NCBI GenBank assembly: GCA_031763025.1
Contig: JASSKH010000001.1
Span: 15,787,142 to 15,851,141, forward strand
Reading direction: 5' to 3'
Length of the DNA: 64,000 bases
Source of the DNA: Macrocystis pyrifera
Lineage: Eukaryota > Sar > Phaeophyceae > Laminariales > Laminariaceae
The translations under genes were made by a program, and so were the position numbers. The notes beneath the pieces were generated by a model. It made no database searches. It saw only the letters and a program-made list of their open reading frames with translations, and was not told where the DNA came from. Position 1 is the first letter of the stretch. Each line of letters starts with the position of its first letter. Below, one piece after another: positions 12,601 to 22,132 of this stretch.

Positions 12601-12801
12601 GCAAGGCAAGGCAAGGCAAGGCAAGGCAAGGCAAGGAAGGCAAGGCAAGGAAGGCGAGCCAAGCCAATGTGGTCGGTTTGGTAGGTTCGTCTGTCCGTTG
12701 TCCGCCTCTCTGCCAAACCCTCACCTGTCGCTTTCAAACTTGTTGCCGAAGTGCTGGCTTCTCCTCTGCTCAAATAACCGCGTCTCGTCCAAGGCTGACA
12801 T
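427..12801 (-). CDS. F-BAR-domain-like protein, N-terminal 361 residues (10 exons, 3' part off the left edge)
   Basis: I rebuilt ten minus-strand exons: 12801-12725 (ATG), 12160-12035, 10574-10549, 8691-8636, 7962-7910, 7063-6899, 6596-6517, 3691-3549, 2662-2484 and 604-427. All joins are GT-AG and keep phase, giving exactly 361 codons. Donors include GTGAGT, GTGAGA, GTGAGC, GTACGC and GTGTGG. The start MSALDETRLFEQRR opens a long helical protein. Around residue 200, DVWLADMNYRVAV, then an LFGKLKDIEIERRQ helix and a RDLPVL segment match the D-W-x-x-E/D-x-x-Y ... K-x-x-E-x-x-R ... LP pattern of F-BAR domains, which bind and bend membranes. A Gly-rich linker follows. The 26-nt third exon and the fourth and fifth exons are the least certain; a GTGAGC donor at 10430 is an alternative for exon 3. 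Introns carry Rep-A, Rep-B, MITEs and satellites. The F-BAR call rests on pattern, not on a search. Confidence 0.62.
875..989. mobile_element. MITE-A copy
   Basis: The ends are inverted: ACTATTACGGGGGACCATAG at the left, CTATGGCCCCCCCCGTGATA at the right. The interior is AT-rich with ACACAAAAACCTATATA. About 115 bp, no coding capacity. Confidence 0.75.
1488..1523. repeat. (ACGT)n microsatellite
   Basis: About eight CGTACGTA units with one interruption; self-complementary. Confidence 0.9.
1671..1719 (+). repeat. Rep-A, 3'-end fragment
   Basis: Only the last part (GGTCATACGACTACGGCCAT, then GAGTACACC and C-run) is present, immediately upstream of a full-length copy. Confidence 0.7.
1733..2269 (+). 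repeat. Rep-A, full-length copy
   Basis: It starts GGTTGGGTTGGCGTCGG after a TATATA run, passes a T-run, and ends GAGTACACC plus about 17 C. It contains the conserved stem TTGTGCG...CGCACAA, the GGCGATTCGCGC-type hairpin and the 3' core ATGCGAGG...CATGCATGA. It lies in an intron of the F-BAR-like gene. Confidence 0.85.
2312..2475 (+). repeat. Rep-B copy (second poly-C-tailed family)
   Basis: GGGCGGCCGAAATGTTGACG, CGTCTCGAAAGGGATGCGTG, CAAATTACTCAAGGCAAGC and ATGAGTACCC plus a C-run. It shares only its GAGTAC-poly-C end with Rep-A. Confidence 0.7.
2690..2990. repeat. Minisatellite, unit about 30 bp (GGACCAAATAAGACCAAATT)
   Basis: About ten degenerate units of GACCAAATTGGAGGGGTAGG. On the minus strand they are pyrimidine-rich and sit upstream of the acceptor at 2663. 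Confidence 0.8.
3436..3548. repeat. (CCGAC)n and (CCACA)n pentanucleotide tracts
   Basis: On the minus strand this reads GTGTGGTGTGG starting exactly at the donor of F-BAR exon 8. Confidence 0.85.
3719..3769. repeat. (GGGA)n microsatellite
   Basis: About eleven GGGA units; CCCT on the gene strand, upstream of the acceptor at 3692. Confidence 0.9.
4341..4450. mobile_element. MITE-A copy
   Basis: AATACGGGGGGGCATAGTAA to CTATGGCCCCCCGTAATAG, same AT-rich interior with CACAAAAACCTA. Confidence 0.75.
4451..5869. other. AT-rich stretch without a recognised gene
   Basis: It lies inside the F-BAR intron between 3691 and 6517. No open frame with splice sites and no clear repeat unit. Confidence 0.5.
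5870..6070 (+). repeat. Repeat family F, copy 1
   Basis: TGCAGACTACACGGCTCCCA, GATCATACAGATCAGATAA and TATCTGGCCTGAGAGATCTA recur near 30.5 kb and 48.2 kb. AT-rich, no coding signal. Confidence 0.5.
6274..6490. mobile_element. MITE-C copy (GTGCCGGT family)
   Basis: The left end ACAGCAGTAGTGCCGGTCCC pairs with the right end GGGAGCACTACTGTA. Subterminal TAGTGCCGGT motifs recur in both orientations. About 215 bp. Confidence 0.72.
6599..6631. repeat. Poly-G of about 33
   Basis: As poly-C on the gene strand it directly precedes the acceptor AG of F-BAR exon 7. Confidence 0.9.
6791..6870 (+). repeat. Rep-A, 3'-end fragment
   Basis: TATGGTCATACGACTACGAT, CATGCATGATATCGAG and a C/T-rich tail; the 5' part is missing. 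Confidence 0.65.
7085..7745 (-). repeat. Rep-A, three copies head to tail (two 3' fragments and one long copy)
   Basis: Three successive G-tract/TACTC starts at about 7085, 7218 and 7346 each lead into CATGCATGG...CCGTATGACC and the GGAGCACGTCGGGTTTTCAC block. The third extends to the stem GATCATTCCCCTCATGTGG near 7735, so it is nearly full length. The serial 3' ends point to insertion of copies into the tail of earlier ones. Confidence 0.8.
7761..7835 (-). pseudogene. Degenerate tandem copy of exon 5 of the F-BAR-like gene
   Basis: The stretch at about 7765-7830 is a diverged duplicate of the exon at 7910-7962. Both contain CACCGCGCGGCTG, TTCCTCCATC and a CACTGGG/CACTGGGC end, and both lie next to a G-rich tract. 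On the minus strand the good copy reads DWLLVMEEDTAAR followed by GTGAGC. The duplicate has one extra base between GACTGG and ATGGAG, and GTGAAC at the donor, so it cannot replace the good exon in frame. I infer a local segmental duplication of about 140 bp and a dead exon. Confidence 0.4.
8122..8280 (-). repeat. Rep-A, 5'-truncated copy
   Basis: It runs from TACTCATTATCATGCATGG to the CAAGCGCGAAGCGCCGTGG hairpin, then stops at a G-run that begins a Rep-B copy. Confidence 0.75.
8279..8428 (-). repeat. Rep-B copy
   Basis: G-run, TACTCATTTTGCTGCTTGAC, TTTCGAGACGGAGCATGG and CAACGTTTGGGGCGC. It abuts a Rep-A copy. Confidence 0.72.
8507..9109 (+). other. Long open frame, doubtful as a gene
   Basis: A 200-codon plus-strand frame starts MGSVRSRCRVLALAFS. 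It overlaps the antisense of F-BAR exon 4 (8691-8636), and its last third is made of TACTGCTG-type repeats. It is more likely a by-product of GC-rich exon DNA than a protein. Confidence 0.12.
9075..9665 (+). repeat. Imperfect tandem duplication, two units of about 290 bp
   Basis: Unit 1 (9075-9385) and unit 2 (9395-9665) share GCTGCAGTAAATCATACC, GGTCTGTTCAG, AAGAACTGA, GGTGGGGCRATAAATCAGAC and a GACTGGGAAAGGAATACC-type end. Confidence 0.6.
9799..9925 (-). repeat. Rep-B copy
   Basis: G-run, GTACTCATTTGTTGCTTACC, ATTCGAGACGGAGCACCG and GACGCCCCCAACAG. Confidence 0.72.
9944..10050. mobile_element. MITE-A copy, right end worn
   Basis: ACTATTACGGGGGTCCATAG on the left; on the right ACTATGGACCCCCTTCC lacks the last TAATAG. 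Confidence 0.7.
10687..10795 (-). mobile_element. SINE body fragment
   Basis: TTTCCAGCTCAAATCGTGGG and CTCTCTGGACAAACCGTCGT match the SINE body; the tRNA head is missing. Confidence 0.5.
11160..11490. repeat. Rep-A, two 3' fragments in inverted orientation
   Basis: A plus copy (11160-11270) ends GAGTAC plus a C-run. A minus copy (11371-11490) begins with about 22 G and TACTCATTATCATGCATGG. About 100 bp of unrelated sequence separates them, making a potential large hairpin. Confidence 0.75.
11330..11990. repeat. Minisatellite of about 70-bp units with G-runs and GAGAC/GTCTC arms
   Basis: About seven units of TTGAGACGATACGTGG, then TGGTCTCTTGAAGGAG, then 8-20 G. Each unit can form a GAGAC...GTCTC hairpin. 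The last unit reaches the region of F-BAR exon 2. Confidence 0.75.
12283..12650. repeat. (GGCAA)n pentanucleotide array
   Basis: About 70 units, nearly perfect, with a few GCAAC and TCAAG variants. On the minus strand, CCTTG, it lies in intron 1 upstream of the acceptor at 12161. All frames are open, giving a false LALPC-repeat protein. Confidence 0.95.
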
Positions 12802-13019
12802 CGCCGTGCCCGACAAGAGCAGATGGACAGATCGACATCAGTTGTTTCGCGAGTCCATGCATGTTTCGTTCAAGTGTCGGCACGGTAGCGGACCGTACCG
12901 CGAGAGAACCGGGCAGGGGAGGGAGGGCGACACAAAATAAGCACAGGAACAAGGACAGGAAGGCGTCGTTAGCGAATGCGTTGGCAACGGGTAGCTGGGA
13001 TTCATAAACACACATATAG

Positions 13020-14550
13020 CTAGTCTTGTCCAATGCTAAGCTTCTTCCTGGCTACCTGGTAGGCGTTACGCACTACTTCTGTGGGAGGCAGGAGGGGGAG
13101 AGAATGAACGAAAGGTGCAAGTATGGCAGCGTCGTCAAACGAGACTTGATCAACAGTTTTACACCGCTTCAACCGGTGCAGTTGCTGTTGCCAAGGGGGC
13201 ACACAGCACGCACTCGTACAGCACACGTTCGTATTGTAAGTATTAGAGCAGCATCCATGTCGCGAACGTACTAACTGTAGGCGCGAGTGGTCGTTCATAT
13301 CACGCACATATCTGGTATTTATCTGTCAATAGTGGTCGCAGAAGTCAGAACATGAATAAACCTGCCACGACTATTATTATTTTATACTTATACTGTATAC
13401 TGGTACCGTTTATAGATTCATAGTGACGGTTACAGACTTTGCGGCTCTGCGGTTGGCGGGGCGAGCCGTTGGGCAGCACCAGACAGCAGGACTGCTGTGA
13501 TTGGCCGAACGGCATCGAGTCGTTTTTTTTTTCCCGGCTTGGCGCCTTCCCGCTTCCCGCCAAAAACAAATGATGAAAGCGACGCTCTTCTTCATCACAG
13601 CAGCACAGGTAGTAGACATGAATGATGAAGCACGCCTACTGTATACCTGGTACACAAGTATCAACACTAGACCTGGGCTCGTCGCATGGTAGGGTCAAGT
13701 ACTCTGCTGTGTGATTGTGGTGCAGCATACAGAAACAACTTGCTGGATGTTCCGGCATCGGACCAAGGGCAAAGAGACTGCTGCTGCCGCGTGGAAATTC
13801 TGTGATATGTCTGGGTCATGTACCAAGTGGAGTACGAAAACGGTATATACTCGTGAGCACTTATTTCGTACCAGGTACAAGGTATCAGGATGATAGATAT
13901 ACGAATTGCACAGCAGTCGTTACGCATCGTAATACTGCTGTACCAGGTAAGCTCTATCGCAGACCAGTCTGGTCATGACGAGGTGACACGTAACTAGAAC
14001 GTTGTGGCAACTGGCAGTAGACACTTTTTGCACCTTTACTCCTTCCCGTAAGCCTCGCGTCCGTCGTCGGCGACGCCGAGTCCCCCCCCCCCGCCCATGT
14101 TCCAGCAGACGCCTCCCCGCCGGGCACAACACTCCCAGAAGCGCTGCGGGGCGAACGCTTTGGAGGGACGGGAGGAGGGGGCGGCGACGTCGGCGGAGGC
14201 GTTAGCGATTCTTCGTGTCCTGCGCTGCCATTCCCAGTTGCTAGCTCTGCTGCTGGTGCTGGTGCTAGTGCTCCTGCTGGTGCCTCTGCTGCCGCTGCTG
14301 CTGTGGCGGTCGCATTCCTCGCTGGGACGGGAGGAGGACTTGTCGGAGTCGGCGGTTCGGTGGGAGAAAAATGTCCGTGACCGCCGCTGCCACCACCACC
14401 ACCACCACCATCGCTACCGTTCTCTGCAGCTACCGGGGTAGGTGGCTGTCCGAATGGGTTGACGTCTCGCGGTGGCGGGTGCGGCGGCTCCGGCGGAGCT
14501 GGTGGCTTCGAAGAATTTTGTACAACATCACCAGCCCAAGAGTTGTCCAT
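13020..14550 (-). CDS. Pro/Ala/Gly-rich protein with an NPF motif, two exons, 191 aa
   Basis: Exon 1 runs 14550-14034 from an ATG (MDNSWAGDVVQNSS) and exon 2 runs 13078-13020 to a TAG. The intron (14033-13079) starts GTGCAA and ends in a pyrimidine run plus CCCACAG. The phase-1 join makes GAA, giving RLTGRSK then EVVRNAYQVARKKLSIGQD. The protein is low in complexity: PP-rich blocks, a Gly run, and Ala-rich blocks. It holds one NPFGQP, the type of motif bound by EH-domain endocytic adaptors (known for NPF; its role here is inferred). The C-terminus is a basic amphipathic-looking helix. No enzyme fold or signal peptide is visible. Exon 1 alone would stay open to 13954, so a one-exon 198-aa form is the alternative. 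I do not recognise the family. Confidence 0.5.
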
Positions 14551-14599
14551 ATTCTCTGTTCTTGTGTTGAAATGTAAATGTGAGAATAAATTTGGATGA

Positions 14600-15540
14600 T
14601 TACGCCGCGTTTTCTAACTTCGTCGATGACCCACACGCGCGGTCCGCGATCTCCGGTGTATGTCGCTGTGCCGAAAATTGCCGAATAGGTCGAGTCGGTC
14701 TCTGAGCGAGACTAGCTGTGCACGGTCTTCAGATTAGCTCTTCTCTGCGCTGCGTAAGAGCGAAAAAGTAGTGAACCCTGATGGGCGGTGGATGAACGGG
14801 AGTTCAATGTCTTGTTAAGGCGTTTTTGTATTGGTGAAGAGGGGAAAACACCAGCTGGTGCGAGGCAAAGTTGGAACGATGGTTTTGCGAAGGGCGGCTT
14901 CTACTGCTGCTTGCCTGCTGGTGCATCGCGTCAGTGCCTTCGCTCCTCCTTGTGGTAGTGTTTCCATCCAGGTGATGTGCTCGATGTATGCATAACCCTA
15001 TGTGCATGTGTATATGCCGCACTGATATTTTTTATACAGCACCAGGTACCAGGTGTACGTACGAGTATCCCTTCTCACAAGTACAAGTATCAATCAGTCC
15101 TTGCTACAACTACAACTTGCAACTTGCACTACGCAGCTGGGGCACTGCTGTACATATCATACGTACCAGGTAGATGAATTCGGGCGATTTCGTGATACCA
15201 GAATGCTGAAACGAACTCTCGGTGGAATCAAACCTTTGCTTGCAGGCTTCTCCATAAATTTTAAATTTATTGTCAGCTTGGCTCACATGTTCGAAAGTTG
15301 TGATCACGATCTGTTCGGTGCTCGCCCTCAGGCTATGCACCTGCTTGCATACCAGGTATGCCGTTTACCCGGGATCGAACCATGCGAACTAATAATATCA
15401 CACACTTGCGAGAGCTTTTCTTACTCGTACAATCTGGTCGCTAGAAATGATGTCGGAGAACTGCCGGAAAGAGTACTTTTTTTTTTTTTTTAATCATAAC
15501 TATTTAATCAGTCGATTTCATAGCTGACGTATTTCAAAAT
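14600..15540. other. Intergenic stretch with scattered TACCAGGTA motifs
   Basis: No supported gene. It holds two exact TACCAGGTA sites (15164, 15350) and CAGCAGTA-type fragments. Confidence 0.5.
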
Positions 15541-15544
15541 TTAT

Positions 15545-15872
15545 AAAATCATCACTTTCACTTTCCAGCTTGTTAACTCGTCAGTCGTAGGAGGTTTTAC
15601 CCTCAGCGGTCTTCCTTCTGGACAAGTCGTGGTCACAGGTGTCGTACTTTCTTCCTGCCTTCATTTTTTGTCGCGCATATGGTTCAGCATTCCCACTGCT
15701 CGTCGATTTTCAGGGAATGTAGCTATTAATAACTCACGCTTTCGCGCTTTCCGCCAACAATCGATTTTTATGCAAGAAAAAAGTCGTTACGAGTATGCAC
15801 TCGGTGAGACTTGAACCCACGAAATTGATCTTAGTAGGCACGCGGACCACCTACTAAGCCACCGGGGTACTA
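15545..15872 (-). mobile_element. tRNA-derived SINE, second copy
   Basis: It reads on the minus strand: CCCCGGTGGCTTAGTAGG (a perfect A box), GTGGG-TTCAAGT-CTCAC T-arm, then the same body as the 46.95-kb copy in the same order. Ends are worn and the tail is AT-rich. Confidence 0.75.
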
Positions 15873-16552
15873 TTATATTAATACTATTATCTAGAAAACA
15901 TGTGCTTAGTATTTACGGGAGGAGTTGACCAATCAGATCAACACGGGTTGTGGAACAGTCGTATACCTGATAATCTACAAGGTGCACCCGAGGGGACCAG
16001 GTCTGTGCTGCAGCAGTTGACCCGCGATCGAGAGGACTAGGGATACATCCGATGTACATCAAATCATTTTCGGACAACAGTGTGTCGTGTGCTTCTGAAA
16101 TCCCCCGAACGCCAACTACAAGTTGCATCCCTGCTTGCTGCATGTCCTGCCCTCACCGATCTCATGTCCCGGCCGATACAAACTTTGTGCATGATTGATA
16201 ACGACGATGGTGTTGTCGCATTAGCTCGTTTTCCTGCAGAATAGCCCGTGGTTACATCAATCAAGCTGAAAAGCGTCTTGATATGGTAAAACGAAAAAAC
16301 ATGGCTAGCATAATAAGCGCACCACAGCAGTACCAGTACGCATCGCAACGATACTACGGCCTTTGATTTGGCATCCCGTATCGCTGCAAACTAGTAAAGA
16401 AAAATCGAAAAGTCCATGGGCACCAGAAAAAGGGAACCACACGTACCGATACGTTCAGAACGTGGGCTTTCACTTTGCTTCAGATAGGACCATACCAGGC
16501 AATAGGAACCCCACCAAAATAGTATAAACCCAAACGGGATGCGTGCAATGGA

Positions 16553-19500
16553 TCACGTTTTACCCACTCTGCAGCACAACGTAGTAAGGTGATCACGCCA
16601 CGCGAAGCCAACAAATCCTCCCCCCGTGGTCTCGTACGTGAAATGGTTTACTGCCTGTAGTTGCTGCCTGAACTCGTGAAAGGTAGCGTCGACGGGCCCC
16701 CGCAACATGTCGCAAACATCAGTCTCCGGTGCAAACACGCCGACCTTGTCAACCGCCATCCCGTCTTTCCCCGCCCAGTCCATGTCCTTCTCCAGTTTCC
16801 CCAGCCTGACGAACTGTTGAAACATGTTGTAGATTATGCAAGCCGTGAACCACGCAGTATCGACCTTCTCTCTCGCGCGTGCTGAACCAAGAACTGGTCT
16901 TAAAAAGCCTGAACCACCCCTTGACTCTTCCGAACACGCACTCGATGCCCTTACGTACAAACTTCAACCTCGAGGTCCATGTATCCTCCTCGTCATTCGC
17001 TGATACTTTCATCGGGCATATCAACAGGGGCACCCGTTGTTCGGCGAAAGAGAGAATAAACAAAACGGTGTGATTAGTCGACCCTACAAAATAAAACAGG
17101 AATAATTAATGTTTTCCCCACGTTGTCGGCTTTTAGATCACCTACGTAAACAAACATGCGTTCCTTGCGAATCACTCCTACGTCTGATAGTATAAGACGT
17201 CTGTCACCGATCCCGGCATGTGTTGAGCGATTAACAACAGCACCCAAGACATTTGAAGCATGCGCTCAAGGTACCAGTCACCGTCAACTACATGAATCGC
17301 TGTTTTCAATACAGCATTTGCGCGCACCAAAACGCAGTGCAGTGTGTACTGGTGTGCCTAAAGGATACATCAAAAGGCGAAACGAAAAAAACACGAAAGC
17401 ACCCTCGTTCTAGACCCATCCTTTGTTATCGGCAAACAAAGTGGATTTGCAGGCGAATTCTAGACGGTAATAGATTATACACTGTCTACTAGGACGCACG
17501 GAGTGTAAAGTACAAGGTAAAAGCGTATGTATGACCGGGGGTCTACATTCCCTGCAATCTGCGTCACTCTATTGTTATATTTGGGGTGTTTATAGATTTT
17601 CCAGCTGGGTCACGTCAACGTAACGGACAACCTTGTCCACCCCCCACCCCCGGGTTTCCGGGTGACTTCTAACCTCTGGTGTTGTCGGTAATTTTCTGTA
17701 ATACATGGTTCGATGGACCAAAGCCCTTTCGTAACAGGTGCTTATCACCCACCCGGTAATATCCCCCGTCGACAGTCAGCCAACCGCCCGCGTGCTCCGT
17801 TGCGGTGCCATTCAGACCGCGCACTTCGTACTTGTATAGCTCGCCCAGGGGTCGTCGTGCCCAATCCTGCGCACAGACAAGTCGCGCTTCATGATCGTCT
17901 TGTCGTTTATTTTTTTTCCGCCCCCGGGTATCGCTTCGTCGACGCGATGGTGCGGCCAGTATCTTCACAGTTCACCTCAAACGCGACCGACGTATATCTC
18001 TATTTTCCTTTGTGGTTGTTCGTTTCCGAAAAGAGACAGCGCTCCCATGCGACGTGAGTGCCGTCGGTCGATCCCTCCGCTCCGGGAAAGCCCAAATCTC
18101 TTTAGATGCTCTCGACTTTGTTTATAGGTCGTCGCCCTCAGGCAGTCGAACCCATTGGTGCCACAGGCCCGCCGAGAAACTGTCGCAGAATCGGTGGAAG
18201 GATTTCTCCGCAGTAGTACAGCTCATCAGAGAGAAATTCTCAACATCAGCAAAGAATTTCCTCTACCCAAGACTTGCAGCGCACCCAGCACCTGCATATA
18301 CAACCAGAAGGCGGGAAGTCGTACTCGTATCACAATAGGATAGGCTGCAGAGCGGTTGGTTCGAGTAGACGAAGCCACGATCGCCTTCTGGTAGGCGTGA
18401 AGGAACCAGCATCATGACAAACCTTCTATAAATATGTATAGCTACAGTAGAACATAGTATTTCTTGCTTTTGTCTCCCCCCTTAGCAGGACACTTGTCTA
18501 GGGGGAGGAAGGGCCTCTGAAACCAAGTGATCCAACATTTATTTATTTTTATTCAACTCATCCTGTGATGACAGCGCTCCGAGTTGTCTTTCATATCGCG
18601 TTTTTCATGTAAAGTATCGAAAAAAGACTGGTCCAAGCGCCCTCGCCGGTCTCCTGTTTTTTCCCAGCATGGAGTTCTTGCCATTTGAAAGTAGTCAGTT
18701 TACACCCAAAATCGGGACCTCCTGTCCCCATCCTTCGCACTTTGTTTTCTTCCTTGTGAGCGCAGCCGGCGGCGGAAGCCTGCCGCGGAAGCCGGCCGCG
18801 GAGCGAAGCGCCTTGTACCACGTACTTCGAAGTATAGGTATTCTTCTAGCGACGTGGCTATCAGCATTGTCTCATGACGAGCAATGAAAGGATAAGTGCG
18901 GTGTAATACGGAGGGTTTCTTCTCATACGTTCACAGGCCGCTGCTGCTATCTACGGTTATCTGCTCCTGCTCCTCCTGTTCCGTTCCGAACAGCGGTGTC
19001 ATTGCGCCTTTCGCTCGTACAAATTTCAAGTTCCGCCAGTACCAGCTGCTGTACGAGTAATATAAAACAAAACAAGCCATGGACGCTTCCTTGTATCGTA
19101 GAGACACAATGTTGAACACACGCCGTGAGCTGATGTGGCTGATTTCTCCCCCTGCAACCGTTGCGAACGGCAGCGTGTCTTCCTGGCGATCCTTTCGTAG
19201 AACCACACACACGTCGAGGTCGGTGGCTACCATCTATCAGACACGCCCGTTTTCAACAAACACGCATGGCTCATGAGGCGCACTTGAGTGGATCGCCGTG
19301 TCAAGCGCACAAGCGTTGTTTTACCGTGCCAATTTTCATGAACGTTCTTACCTGCTACACTACAGCAGTATCTGGCTACCAATTATAATATTGATATATA
19401 TCGTAGTTGCGTCGTGGTTCGCCTTCTGCGTCCGCCGGTGTCATATAATCGTACCGGTATGTATGCTACCTGGTGTGTACCGATAGCCAGGTGCCTGGTG

Positions 19501-20278
19501 TATATCAGGTGCACAGGTTACTCGTACGCCAGTACCTCGTACAGCAGTACTGACTGCTGCATTATTCAGCACCACTATGACCTGAAATTCACCCCCTATT
19601 CGGACTCTGATGTATCGATATAAATGGTTATTATGTTTCCGGTCGTAGTGGTATGTTGTATTAAATTACGAGTCTAACGCTGTTGTCGGTACCTGGTACA
19701 CACCTACGTGCCATGCCAGGTGCAAAGTGTAGTATGCAGATGCTGCAGTCTATGACGAACAGGTATGCAACGAGCTTCTTGCCAATACGGTGGTGGCATG
19801 GCTCGTGGGCATGGTTTTAAATCAAGCGCACCCTGAGTTCCAACGGCACGCAGTCGCGCCCGGTGATGTCATGGGTAGACGCGGGGAAGACAGGCCTGGC
19901 CATGTCGACGAAGGTTAGGAAGAACTTGTACGGAACGCGAAGGTCTCTGACCTCGAGGCCTTGGCTTCTCTGCGGTTGGTGGTCTAGCCGGTTCGTAGTT
20001 CGCAGGTTCTCCATCACCTTTAAGCGCCGTCCCCAGGCAGAGTCGAGGTAGTCAGGTCGCGAATGCGATTCGTCAGTCATCTTCGTGTGTTGAGTTGGAT
20101 TGCCATCGTCCCTATCGTCTCGCCAACGGCCTCGCGACGCGTCCACAACACCCCCATCTGGTCCCTCACCAATCAAGTGACCGAGGGTGTGACTCGTGGA
20201 CTGCAGCTCATTCACGGCAGTGGCTGCCTCGGCCATGAAGACCGCTTCTGCGGCGCTATCCTTGTCGTCCACGATCAC
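16553..20278 (-). pseudogene. Decayed PIF/Harbinger-type (DDE_Tnp_4-like) transposase
   Basis: The N-terminal part (20278-19832) is open and holds LRVPYKFFLTFVDMARPVFP and a VPLELRV end. It resumes at 18291 with VLGALQVLGRGN, so 18292-19831 looks like an intron (donor GTGCGC, acceptor TATATGCAG) or an insertion. Downstream, reading frames are broken by stops and shifts. STDGTHVAWERC and NNHKGK (about 18080-18000) hold the first catalytic Asp, TVDGGYY (about 17770) the second, and ECVFGRVKGWFRLFK (about 16950-16910) the Glu. They are followed in another frame by a TAWFTACIIYNM block. This order is typical of Harbinger/IS5-like transposases. At least one in-frame TAG, after NNHKGK, and two frame changes show that it is dead. 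No terminal inverted repeats were found. Confidence 0.65.
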
Positions 20279-20613
20279 CGGTTAGCTCGAGTGTGTGTGC
20301 GGGGGCTAAAATGCGGCCCAATTACTTTACGACAAGAAAGTGGCGGTGCGGACGCACCACCGTGTCGAGGTCGGCATCATGGCAAGTCACCCCTGACTGG
20401 TGCTATGGTATAGGGGGATACCTCCATTTTCGCTCCCGTGTTTACCTTACTCGAGCGAGTGACTCTGAACCTCGCCAAATATTGGATCCAACAACAATGC
20501 TTCTGGCAGAGTGACAAACAAATCCGATGACTGTGCGTATCGCGACATAAAAACAAAACTGAAACTGCACGAGGTCAATTTTAAACCCGTAGTACGCGCG
20601 ATCGAAGTATTAC

Positions 20614-20725
20614 TATTACGGGGGTCTATAGTTAACAGGACTTATGGCATACATAAAAACATATATATTTAGGTATTTTTAATAGCAATATTTGGTCCTG
20701 TTTACTATGGTCCCCCGTAATAGTA
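20614..20725. mobile_element. MITE-A copy
   Basis: ACTATTACGGGGGTCTATAG and TACTATGGTCCCCCGTAATA form near-perfect inverted ends around an AT-rich core. Confidence 0.8.
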
Positions 20726-22132
20726 TCGCACACAGCTTGCAAATATGAGTTTCGACGAAATATTCGATCTCACAGCTCTTGTTTTTTTTATTTTACAAAT
20801 ACAACGCAACGAAACAAAAAAACTGAATACTGCAAATAAATCTAGTACAGTAGTCACTCGGCCGAGTGGCTCTGATCGGCCGAAAGCTTAAGACGTAAAA
20901 AATGCCCCCCTACCGCAGCACCAATCCCCGTTTCGGCAGATTTACCGATTTTCGACATATTTAGGACCAACATCGGTCTCCATATGCGGGGTAAACCCGA
21001 TCTTGCTCGGCACCATCTTGCTGTAGACAAGGAAAAAAATGAAGTGGTACCATAACGTGCGGTACCGTGTAGACCCAAAGTACCGATCCACCTCGGTATG
21101 TACCCCACACCACAATCACACAAGAGATAAAATCTGCCCGTGGTGTCCGCCTTACATTGGCGTCGTCGGCGGGATACGATAGGTGTGGTCTTCGCTACCG
21201 TCCACGAACGTACTACGGTAAGTATTTACTTAAATGTGTGTACTTAGTGCGAGCATGCAGCAGTACGAGTAGCGGGGTCATGCTGCGCCCATGTCGTTCG
21301 ACGATTGCGTACGAGCACGAAGAACGACGAACTGTTAGTAGACGACGAGAAGGAAGAGAACAGGCGAGAAAAGGCAAGAGGCGTCCTGCAACCCTTTTAT
21401 TGATATAAACAGAACTCCAGCCACGTTTTGGGGGACACATTACTTGGAGCATCACTTTTTTTGCTGCAGTAATAGTGGCGGCCGGTAGGTCGGCGCCATG
21501 TGTTCGTGCTTTATGCCGTCCGCTAAGCCGCGTGTCCAACTGGCTCACACATCCCAACTTTCAAACCCCCGGCCTGGGGAAACCGTTCGCGTTGTCCCCG
21601 ATAAACAACCAGTCTACCATAGCTCGGTGTACCCCCCCCGTGCCGTGGAGATCTTGTTGGAATGATGCGTGTCGAGTGTTGGCTCTGTCTTCGTGGAGAA
21701 GAACGACGGAGGGTCACGCGGAAAGACAGACAGAGACAGGTTTATAGGCAAGCAGATAGACAGGCGAGCAGACAGACAGACGAGCAGGAAGACAGACAGG
21801 CAAGCAGAACAGGCAGGCAGACAACAAAGAGACAAAATGGCACACAGCGAGAAAGACACCAATACCCTTAGACTACACACAGAGAGGAATCACAGTTGTT
21901 TATTGCTGCATTTGCGTATATTGCGCTCTCAGCCTCGTCGGTACCCTAAGACTAGACGCAGAGAGAAATTGCGGTTTTTAATTGCTGAATTTGCGTGTGT
22001 TGCGCTCTTGGCCTCGTCGTTGCTCTTCCCTCGCCCATTCCTCCTTCGCAGACCTCGCTCGGTAGACGGCACGTCACGCTACAGCAACAGCTACTGCACG
22101 TGGCAAGCGGCAAGGGGGCCACTTCGACTGCC
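20726..22132. other. Region upstream of the HAD gene
   Basis: No coding evidence. It holds the tail of a MITE-A copy and an (ACAG)n-rich tract. The HAD promoter should lie in the last few hundred bases, but no TATA box is convincing. Confidence 0.4.
21720..21835. repeat. (ACAG)n-rich tract
   Basis: Repeated GACAGACAG and GGCAAGCAG units. Confidence 0.7.

Noticed and set aside
12316-12773. Minus-strand frames of 110-150 codons made of LALPC repeats
   Set aside because: They are the translation of a pentanucleotide array open in all frames.
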